NCBI GenBank assembly: GCA_015680685.1 | Contig: MNCI01023578.1 | Span: forward strand, 1 to 23,833 | DNA length: 23,833 bases | Direction of reading: 5' to 3' | DNA from: Gnetum montanum | Lineage: Eukaryota > Streptophyta > Gnetopsida > Gnetales > Gnetaceae | Shown here: positions 1 to 7,481 of the stretch, in pieces | Layout of the letters: each line of letters starts with the position of its first letter | Numbering within the stretch: position 1 is the stretch's first letter | The notes under the pieces: model-generated | Told to the model about the DNA's origin: nothing | Database searches by the model: none | The model's input: the letters and a program-made list of their open reading frames with translations, nothing else | Made by a program: the position numbers and the translations under genes

Positions 1-1480
1 TCAAGATTCTGGTTTGATTTTCCTTCATTTATATATGTATGCATAATAAGCTCCATGATTTTTCTTTAGTAGAACCCTCTAATTAATTCCTCTAGTTACG
101 CTAATTGATCCTAATTAAAATGGTAATAAAAATTCCATGAATGAAAATAATAGATGTGCTAATTATTTAGATTAACAATTACAAATTTTGACCCCTAGGA
201 ACATATGAATTTAGAAATCAGATGGAAGAAGCATTTGACATTACTAAAGTTTACTAAGAGAAAGACTTCTAGAGCTTCATGGCCATGGGTATGAATGAAG
301 CAGGAGAGTATATTGAACTACTAAATTCATAATTCAAGTGATATATGAAATGGGTTGAACATGATAAAGGTTCACATGGGTATTGGTACAACCACTCAAT
401 TTGACTTTAATTGAGCAATCGTAGGGTTGGTATAAGATGATAACAATACCAATTTTTATGGACCAGTAATTTTTGGATTACATTATATTTCCCATCACTC
501 ATTATTTTCTCTATTATTATTTTATTATTTTATTTATTTATTAATTATTCTTCTTTTTCATCTTTTTATCTTTTCATTTCATTCATTCATTTTTGTTATC
601 ATTTTCTTTCTTTTATGAGAAGTGGATTTTTGATGATGCATGGGAGTCATGGTAATGATTGGAATGTTGGATCACCAACTGAAGTCCTTGGCTTATACGA
701 ATTTGATAATTAATCCCTCACCACATGGCATGTTGAGGTTCATGAGATCATGAATCTCTTTTGGTTAGGATGGCCAAACAAGGCAATTCATGCATCTTAG
801 TCTAATCAAACTGATTAGACCCATTCAATAGTCACAAGGATCTTTGATTACACATCCTTTTATTATCAATGACCAAGCACTTTTCCAACATTTTAGAACT
901 CATATCCTAAGGTGTGAATCCACTACCTAGTTATAGATTCTAGTAGTATGAGTCTTAGCTCCCCACTATATTTGAGCCTAGTTCACCAATGATGGATAGA
1001 AGAAAATGTAGATGGATGAATTTTGTTATGTGGATATTTCATCGATCAAGACTTCACTTTAGACTCATCTAGTATTCTCACATCATCATGGCACCTATAA
1101 CTATCCATCCAGAATTGGCTTATTTGGTGAGCATTCATAACTCATGTTAACTAGTTTTTCCATACATGATTACATGGACACTTAAGGAGAAGAAGAAATC
1201 ATAAAAAATTAATTATTAAGCTCAAAACATGTGAAATTAGTAACTTAACATAATAAGTTTATTAAACCAAATAAGAAAAATAGAAAAAATGAATAATATT
1301 TGATATGGTAAAAAGGATGCTTCTCCATGACTAATCCATGTCTATCAACTAATAGACCTCAATGTAAAATACACAAATGATTATTATGTACTTCCAAAGG
1401 ATAAAGATATTCCTTGTAATGCTTTAGGTGTTTCCATTATCCAATAAATTGTTTTTCTAGCTCATCTAGATGATAAATAT
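1..1480. other. AT-rich intergenic DNA, no gene seen
   Basis: No reading frame of useful length and no recognisable domain on either strand. There is a low-complexity T-rich run around 500-610. The part nearest 1480 is probably the decayed tail of the minus-strand integrase that lies to its right, because a weak Leu/Glu/Lys-rich frame can be followed to about 1300. Further left I see nothing that I can name. Confidence 0.5.
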
Positions 1481-2334
1481 GTCTCACACTAGGCTCATAA
1501 CTATTGTGAATGATATATGGTTTATTTTCATTGAAATTGAAATTTATCCATATAGGCCAAGTATAATGGATTAAAATAGATAATGTTATCATCATATTTA
1601 AAATTAAACTTTATTGCTCAATATTGTGACAAGCCTTGTTGTAGGAATGTTCTAACCTATTATGCATCAAGAGATTCTTTGATTCCTATTAATAAGATTA
1701 AGGTTAATCAACCTCTCTTTTTATGAAAAATCTAAGGTCATATTAAAATCTATAACATTATCTGAGGTTTTCATTCCTAGATCAATAGGTAATCATGAAA
1801 CATGTCCATAGAGAATCTTGAATGGTGTGTAATTAATAGGATTTTCTCACAATGTTTGATATTCCTAAACAACATTTTTAAGCTTAGTGGCCTAGTCTCT
1901 TTTGTACATGCTAATCATTTTCCTCAGTATCCTAATAATTTCATGATTAGTAACTTTTTCCTAGCCATTGGCTTACAAGTGATAAGGAAAATTTAACTTA
2001 TGATTAACTCTACAAGATTCTAAAAAATTATTGAAAACCTCATTATGAAAGTTTGTATCATTATCAAAGATCAAGATTTAAGAAATACTAAACCTGTGGA
2101 GCATATTATTTTAAAGGAAGATTTATGCAATGGTAGATAAACAATATTTAATAGTAAAAGCTTACACCCACTCTATGCAATATTATACACATGTAATGAT
2201 GTATGCCTTATTGTTACAAGTTGAAGAAATGCAACCACTGAGGTCAATTCCCCTCATATGAAAGGGTTCTACTAATTGGATTCATTACTAACATTCCTAC
2301 ATATGTGAGAAAAAACCTTCATTACGTTGAAACT
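1480..2334 (-). pseudogene. Ty3/gypsy integrase, core domain fragment (decayed)
   Basis: Reading the minus strand from 2334 leftwards, one frame gives a typical plant Ty3/gypsy integrase: the end of the zinc finger (SHICRN, near 2300), then VEPFHMRGIDL, the first core strand with YCIEWV, the second catalytic Asp in ILIFDNDTNF (about 2045-2071), FPYHL*ANG*EKV (about 1955-1985, which contains the catalytic Glu region) and PINYTPFKILYG (about 1815-1850). One frameshift lies just after the Cys finger. At least ten in-frame stops interrupt it, most at positions where the family has Gln, Trp or Arg. The fragment starts exactly where the LTR at 2335 begins, so the upstream part (first finger, RNase H, RT) was cut off by that LTR. 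It is a dead relic of a Tat/Athila-type element. The C-terminal end is blurred and the left limit is approximate. Confidence 0.85.
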
Positions 2335-3108
2335 TGATGAGTTATCATTTGGTAGGCCCTGATGTTAGATATGCGATGTCAGAGCCTTGACATTGTGTAC
2401 CTGATGTTCGAGCCAACAAGCAATTTCGAATATCTAACGTAGCCTCATCTAGGTTTTCCTATAAATATAGCACTTGGGTGCTTGAATGAGGAGCATGTAG
2501 AATGCATGAAGTAGAGAGATAGTTTTTATTTTCAATTTATTTACTTAGAATTGTCATTCCTAGTGCATGCTTGTAGTGTGATGTTTGTAATAATATGGAA
2601 CCTTTGTTCAAGTGCAACGAACTTGGACATAATACATGATTGGAAATAAAGATCAAGATTACTTTCATCATTGTGGCATCCACTCATATTATTATTTCTT
2701 TTAAATTGTTATTCATTTACTCCTCTCTTTTGTTATTAAGTGGAATCATTATGCCTTAATCGCAAGCAATTGAGTGTAGATACTTGGTAATTCAAACATT
2801 TATTAATTTTCATAACTAGTGACATATGCTTGGCAATCCGTAAAGTAGCCTCATGATTTCAAAGACACGTATGGATGTTTAAGGGTGGATACCCATTAAA
2901 CATAGGCTAGTTAGATTTCACTTTCCATTATCAATTACCTTAATTAATCCATCTCTTTATTGTCATCAGGAGTAGCATAGAATTAGAAACAACATCATAT
3001 GCCTCACTTTGGACTAAACCATATGTGACATAGATACGACTAGTCCAAGTGGGAAGAAAAAAATTGCGATCAAGGCATAGCGATCTAGATGCCTCAACAA
3101 GTCCCATC
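2335..3108 (+). repeat. LTR copy A (plus orientation), left arm of palindrome
   Basis: Starts TGATGAGTTATC and is the inverted counterpart of 3253-4046. A TATA box (CCTATAAATATAG, about 2459-2471) is followed by a block (GAAGTAGAGAGATAGTTTT, about 2509-2527) found inverted in the right arm. Upstream of the TATA box are repeated TGATGTTAG/GATGTTCGAG-like motifs. The 5' end sits directly in the integrase relic at 2334. The other end is not a clean CA: similarity to the right arm stops at AGTCCCATC (3108), where a PBS-like stretch begins. It is therefore truncated or rearranged at the palindrome centre. Confidence 0.75.
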
Positions 3109-3125
3109 GTTGGCAACGATGCCAA
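3108..3125 (-). promoter_or_regulatory. Primer-binding-site-like sequence (tRNA-Asp type)
   Basis: On the minus strand this reads TTGGCATCGTTGCCAACG and directly follows the U5 end of the LTR-like sequence starting at 3126. It resembles the TGGCGCCGTTGCC core used by Athila-type elements (complement of the tRNA-Asp 3' end), with two changes inside the first 13 bases. It is also nearly palindromic (ATCGTTG/CAACGAT), so an opposite reading is possible. It abuts an inverted LTR rather than a leader, which is abnormal. Confidence 0.5.
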
Positions 3126-3227
3126 TGATGAGTGGCTAGGTACCCCTACACTCAACCATACAAATCATAAGTGTAATGATGAGCATTGAGGTATCCATAC
3201 ACTCAACCATACAAATCACAAGTGTTC
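3126..3227. repeat. 51-bp tandem duplication of the LTR terminus
   Basis: Two units, 3126-3176 and 3177-3227, both begin TGATGAG and share ACACTCAACCATACAAATCA. The first unit is closer to the terminus of the 11119 and 20105 LTRs (TGATGAGTGGC, then AGGTACCCC). The second has diverged (TGATGAGCATTGAGGTATCC). This could be a tandem LTR junction remnant or a slippage duplication. Confidence 0.75.
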
Positions 3228-4046
3228 ATGCATGATCTAATTGAATTCCATGGATGGGACTAGTTGTGGCATCTAGATCACTATGCCTTGATCGCAGTTC
3301 ATTGTGTTCCCACTTGGACTAGTGATTGTAGTCCAAAGTGAGGCGTATGATATTGTTTCTAATTCTATGCTACTCCTGATGAAAATAAGGAGATGGATTA
3401 ATTAAGCTAATGGATAATGAAAAGTGAAATCTAACTAGACTATGTGTGATGGGTATCCACCCTTAATCATTTGTACATATGTTGGACTTTGCAAGACTAT
3501 TTCTAGCACTACCAAGCATATGTTACTGGTTATGCCAAACAATACACTTCTAGATTACCAAGTACCTACACATAAATGCTCATGATTAAGGCATATGCAC
3601 TTCTCTTAATAACTAAAAAACTGAAAAAAGATAAATAAAAAAATTTAACTAAAGAAAGTAATAAATGATTAACAATTCAAAAGCAATAATAATTTGAGTG
3701 CATGCTACAATGTTGGAAGTAATCTAGATATTTATTGTCAATCCTGTAACATGTCCAAGTATGTCAAACTTGAACAAAGGTGTTGTACAATTACAAACAT
3801 CGCACTTTAAGCATGCACTAGGAATGATAATTCTAAGGAAAGAAACTAAAAACTAAAACTATCTCTCTACTTCATGCGTTCTACAAGCTCCTCATCTAAG
3901 CATCCAAGTGCCATATTTATAGGCAAACCCAGATGAGGCAATGTTGGATATTTGACATCACATATTGGCTTCAACATCGAGTATGCAATGTTTGGGCTCT
4001 AACATCATGTATCTAACATCAGGGCTTGCCAAATGATGACTCATCA
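3177..4046 (-). repeat. LTR copy B (minus orientation), right arm of palindrome
   Basis: On the minus strand the LTR begins TGATGAGTCATC at 4046 and ends at 3177 (or at 3126 if the duplicated terminus is counted). The TATA box CCTATAAATATGGC lies at about 3912-3925. U3 carries short repeats of the type TGATGTTAGATACATGATG. The sequence to its right (4047 onward) resembles the internal side of the 3' LTR at 11905, so this is the 3' LTR of a minus-strand element whose body lies to the right. Similarity to copy A looks like 85-90% by eye. Confidence 0.75.
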
Positions 4047-4130
4047 TACCTTCACAACTGAATGAAAACTAATCCTTGAGTTAAACAAAATGAGAAACAA
4101 GTTCCTTAGAAAATATTAGGCAAGTATGGG
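4047..4130 (-). promoter_or_regulatory. Polypurine tract region and conserved 3' subterminal block
   Basis: Immediately internal to LTR copy B the minus strand reads GTTGTGAAGGTA before TGATGAG. About 50 bp further in is the block TTCCTTAGAAAATATT followed by TATGGGATTATTGACT. The same block, slightly changed, stands at the same distance from the LTR at 11906-11985, so it is conserved between two otherwise different elements. The polypurine tract here is weaker than the one at 11906. Confidence 0.5.
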
Positions 4131-4189
4131 ATTATTGACTAACTCAAATAATGAACGAAATAATTAAGACTTGGCATGTCATAGTGGTG

Positions 4190-4693
4190 CAGTACAAAAA
4201 TGGAACCCATTATTATAAGGAAAACCAAAATAAGACTCGGAAGCTCACGTGGTGCCCAGAGGTGGTGGCTCTTTCATTGGTAGTTTTTCTTTATTGCTAG
4301 GCCATTGAAATTTGTATCAATTGAGTAATGCGTGCAACTTTGCCTCCTCCTTCCTTGGGTCATGCACCATCTAGGATGCTATGTTAATATGTGGTGGCAC
4401 TAGCACATCCCAAGGACATGGTAGTTATAAGAACATTTGGTTCACCTTTACATACCAAGCCATGAATTGTTGTCATTCTTTCTTGAAGGCCCTAGCTTTG
4501 TTTCTAAGCTCATGATAATCTATCAATATTTGGGCTAGGTTTAAGGCTATATCCTTTTGTCCTTGATAACTAGCTTTGACCATCTCTAACTATAAGTTTT
4601 CCACCTGCAACTTTTGTAAAGCATCCTTTCAATCCACAAACTCTTTCTCATACACTACATAGGTGGTTGCCACTTGTTTCTCTAGCTCATTTT
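4190..4693 (-). pseudogene. Distal part of an unknown retroelement ORF, coiled-coil rich
   Basis: The minus strand gives one readable frame from 4693 to about 4190: a charged Leu/Gln/Glu/Lys stretch (NELEKQVATTYVVYEKEFVD, then LQKLQVENL), a segment with AFKKE and FMAWYVKVNQMF, then LPCPWDVLVPPHINIAS, EEAKLHALLN and a Pro-rich end (KEPPPLGTT). Stops (TAA, TAG, TGA) break it in several places, mostly where CAA, CAG, TGG or CGA would fit. About 140 bp of non-coding DNA separates it from LTR copy B, so it would be the last ORF of that element. I do not recognise the protein. The amino-terminal part may be the frame at 7482-10052, separated by the segment at 4694-7481. Confidence 0.55.
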
Positions 4694-4713
4694 AGGGATG
4701 AATTGTTGTTAAC

Positions 4714-4842
4714 ATGGCAAGGATGGTGTTGGAGACCATTTTGGATGCAACCGCCAATGAGTGTCCTCGAACAGAATTTAGGTGCCTGCTGGTCTCTGGC
4801 AACACCAAGGCCCAGATACCTCCAAATAAACTCAGTAGTTAA
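4714..4842 (+). CDS. Exon-like 42-codon open segment, unidentified
   Basis: The frame opens with MARMVLETILDATANECP and continues RTEFRCLLVSGNTKAQIPP before TAA at 4840-4842. Codon use is balanced and CpGs are retained, unlike the retroelement remains around it. A plausible 3' splice site (pyrimidine-rich stretch ending CATTTTAG, 4688-4695) lies just upstream, and a weak 5' splice site (CA|GTAGTT) lies near the end. I do not recognise the protein. It may be a captured internal exon rather than a free gene, and a competing frame through the same DNA is also open. Confidence 0.25.
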   Translation: MARMVLETILDATANECPRTEFRCLLVSGNTKAQIPPNKLSS

Positions 4843-4899
4843 TCTAAGTATGTGTATGTGCTATTGCGGCGTGCGGTTGTGAGAAATGTAATGATTGCG

Positions 4900-6360
4900 T
4901 TGTATGTAAACTACAAATGACTTACTTTAAAGAGATTTAGCCAACTTTGCCAAGTACTGTGAGTTGTTGAAAATTTCCTGTTTTGTTCAACTACCTAGTC
5001 TACGTGGTCCTTATAATACTTACTTGTAACAAACAAATTTTTGCAAAAACATTTGAGCACAACTCTGCAATTTACTCATAATTTTCCCCAGAGAAAGAGA
5101 TATTTTCATAAGAAAACTAGAAATAGAGCAAGATTCAATGGAAATAAGTAGAAAAGAAAAGAAAGCAGATTTGTGTTGATTTCAAATATTTAAACAAGGT
5201 AAAATGACATGAGTAAAAACTTCGTAATAAAGCTATCCCAAATTCTCTATCTACGAATTGTTCAAACTTCCAAGGCTCAAACAAGCAATATCTTCAAGAC
5301 AATCCTACTATGCTACCAAAAATTATTGCGTAAACTACCATGTATGAGACTTCATTTTGACTAGATAATAGATGTCAACGATTGCATTCAAACAAAACCT
5401 TTAAAAGACTTGACAATTTCTGATTGAAAAACCACAAGAATTCACTTTAAAGATAAAAAGAAGCTATTCTAGTCCCATCAAAATACCAAAGATTCTCTGA
5501 ACCCTCTCGACTACTGAATTGTTCAACGGCGTGACTACAAACAGAGGCTCTCTTACAACAATTCCAATAGCAGTTCCCACACGTTACACAATAACAAAAT
5601 TTACTACTAAAATGCTCTCAAGGCTTTTAAATACAAGCACTTGTATTGAAAAATTTTAATACAAATTTCTATCGGGCAACAAGAACAATAAGAGCAATCT
5701 AAAAATCCCAAAATTACTTGCCAAGGATGATACTATCTAAACCACTAGCTAAACAATTTAAACAAAACAAAAAATGAAATGCATAACTCACAGGACCATG
5801 ACAAAGAGGCTGAAATCTTTACTCTAGCAAGCCATCTTGCAAGCAATCGTTCACAATTTCTTTACAAAGCTCTTCTCAAGACCTCAAGTATGTCTCTGAG
5901 TGAGAGCCCAAGTGTGATCCCAATGTCTTCTCAAAAGTGTGATGTATGAGACCTCCCAAAAGTCCTAAAAAATTGAGATTCCAATTGAGATTCTTCCTTC
6001 TTCTCCCCCCCTCTTCCTTTTGGCCTTTGAAGCCTTTTTATAGGGTTCAAAGGTAGGTAGGGAAGTTACATATTCAAAAATATCTCAAAAATATCTCACC
6101 TAACTTTTCCCCCAAGTAACTTGGCCAACCAATTAGAAGATTACTTGACCAACAAGCTAGGAGGAAGTTATGTAGTTAGGGAGTTAGGAAGTTATACATA
6201 AAATTAGGAGAATTTTATGCTATTAAATGTAATGTGATATTTAAAATATCAATATTGCAAATATTTTTGTGGGTAGTAACTTATATATTTTTAAAATCAT
6301 ATTTGATGACTTGGGATAATTGAAGGCAAGTTTTTAAACCAAGGCTTCACACTATGGGTA
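4900..6360 (-). promoter_or_regulatory. AT-rich LTR-like or promoter-like region
   Basis: On the minus strand a good TATA box (CTATAAAAAGG, 6033-6043) is followed by a purine-rich GAAGAGGGGGGGAGAAGAAG leader and about 1 kb of T-rich DNA without long open frames. Upstream, towards 6360, the DNA is AT-rich. This layout resembles U3-R-U5 of an LTR or the promoter and first intron of a plant gene. I could not find matching LTR ends, a second copy in the window or a target duplication, so its identity is open. Confidence 0.3.
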
Positions 6361-6373
6361 CTTCACACTATGG

Positions 6374-6408
6374 ATATATATCTATCTATATATATATGTA
6401 TATATATG
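6374..6408. repeat. TA-rich microsatellite
   Basis: A run of TATA/TATC/TATG units, including ATATATCTATCTATATATATATG. It lies at the boundary between the AT-rich part and the CpG-rich part of the 4694-7481 segment. Confidence 0.85.
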
Positions 6409-6489
6409 TTGGTTAATTTGGTTAATTTGTTAAACATTTTAACCATCCTATGCTTTGAGCAGAAGTAATCAAATAATTTTATATACATC

Positions 6490-7473
6490 TGGATGGCGAC
6501 AGAGTCATGGGTTCAAAAAATTCTTCTTGTCTTCCCTATAAATCGCGTAGATGCTCAATCACAGTTCCAGGATAACGGTGTAATCGGCTGGTTCGTTTTC
6601 TTCTTTCTCTTGTCTCTGCACAAAACCTATAAGAACCAACACATGTTCCAATCAAGATTCAAAGTTTCATATTGACCAAAACCGTATGTTTGAACTACCA
6701 CCACACAATAAGGCCCTGCAAAATCGTAACTGATGACCGCCGCGGGAGAAGGCTCTGCAACTGCATCTGGATTTGTTGTCGTGTGGTGCGATGTTCAATC
6801 GTTGGAGGACAAGGTTTTTTCTTGCATAACGATGTGCTGAACATACTATTTAAAATAGAGGGTTTCGGTTGCCAGATATTTTTCATTTTTCCCCCAAATT
6901 GGCTTAGGGCTTCTTGCGTTTTTTCTTTAAAAATTTTCCTTGAATCGTCACTACCATTGCCATTGATTGTAGAACCAGAGGCTAATGTTTTATGGATGTA
7001 CATCTTCTGAAACCGTAGGAACCTTCAGAATCATTTCAGCCACACCACTGAAATCGCAACAACCTGCAGAACATAAAATAAAATCAGGGCCTCAAAAAAA
7101 CGTGACTCCTTTCTTCGTATATGGAGTGGAGAGGCTTTCGATTTATTTTTTTGTACATATTCTGCATTTATGGTAAATATTTTTCATGTGCCAGGATGAA
7201 TGTCACGCAGTAGTTTGTGTGGGGTTTCGGTGTACCTTGGGATCACCTCCAATGTTTTGCGCTTGTTTTGAATCAACATTTCAAACAACGTCAATGGTGG
7301 CGGTGTAGAGCGACAGCTGTGGCGGTGTAGAGCAACAGCTGTGGCGGTGTTTGTTGGCTTGGCCGTGATTTTGTGGTGGCCATGTATTTCCCAGAAACAC
7401 CACAATCTTCCTTTCCCTTCACTGATATTGCTGCATAATTTTTCAAAACAACCGAGGCGTTGCTAATTTTTTT
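6490..7473 (-). other. CpG-rich block with unidentified exon-like segments
   Basis: This stretch holds many CpGs (for example GCCGCGG near 6738 and GCGGTGTAGAGCGAC near 7300), in contrast with the CpG-poor surroundings. On the minus strand several open segments look protein-like: 7473-7291 (NASVVLKNYAAISVKGKEDC, then MATTKSRPSQQTPP), about 7072-6997 after a good 3' splice site TTTTATGTTCTGCAG (CDFSGVAEMILKVPTVSE), 7003-6695 (KIFKEKTQEALSQFGGKMKN) and, in another frame, 6794-6627 (AVISYDFAGPYCVVVV, then YGFGQYETLNLDW). They overlap or differ in phase, so no single model works. No family recognised. It could be a 5' gene region, a captured gene fragment or chance. Confidence 0.3.
7296..7350. 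repeat. 22-bp tandem repeat, 2.5 copies
   Basis: Units at 7296-7317 and 7318-7339 and a partial unit at 7340-7350, consensus TGTGGCGGTGTAGAGCRACAGC. They differ by only two bases, so the duplication is recent relative to the decay of the surroundings. On the minus strand they add a short Pro/Thr/Ala-rich stretch to the open segment. Confidence 0.9.
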
Positions 7474-7481
7474 TTAATTTC

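Larger units (their letters stand above)
4694..7481. other. 2.8-kb segment of different character, possibly an insertion
   Basis: The minus-strand ORF remains stop at 7482 and a similar frame resumes at 4693. Between them the sequence changes character: two gene-like, CpG-containing blocks (4700-4880 and 6490-7470) enclose an AT-rich stretch with a promoter-like TATA box. A short direct repeat CATTTT stands at 4688-4693 and 7482-7487 and would fit a target duplication, but six AT-rich bases can match by chance. No terminal inverted repeats were seen. Joining the flanks leaves the ORF one base out of frame. The segment could be a captured gene fragment, a transposon without clear ends, or more than one event. 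Confidence 0.4.

Noticed and set aside
500-620. T-rich block as a poly(A) tail of a minus-strand LINE
   Set aside because: It is a mixed T/A/C low-complexity run rather than homopolymeric, and no endonuclease or LINE RT text lies to its right.
6493-6530. tRNA-like or SINE B-box (GGGTTCAAAAAAT)
   Set aside because: It does not match the GGTTCGANNCC box beyond the first bases, and no A box or A-rich tail stands at the right distance.
6672-7010. Plus-strand frame of 112 codons
   Set aside because: It lies opposite a more protein-like minus-strand frame, its composition is Cys/Phe/Ile-rich without a pattern, and it matches no family I recognise.
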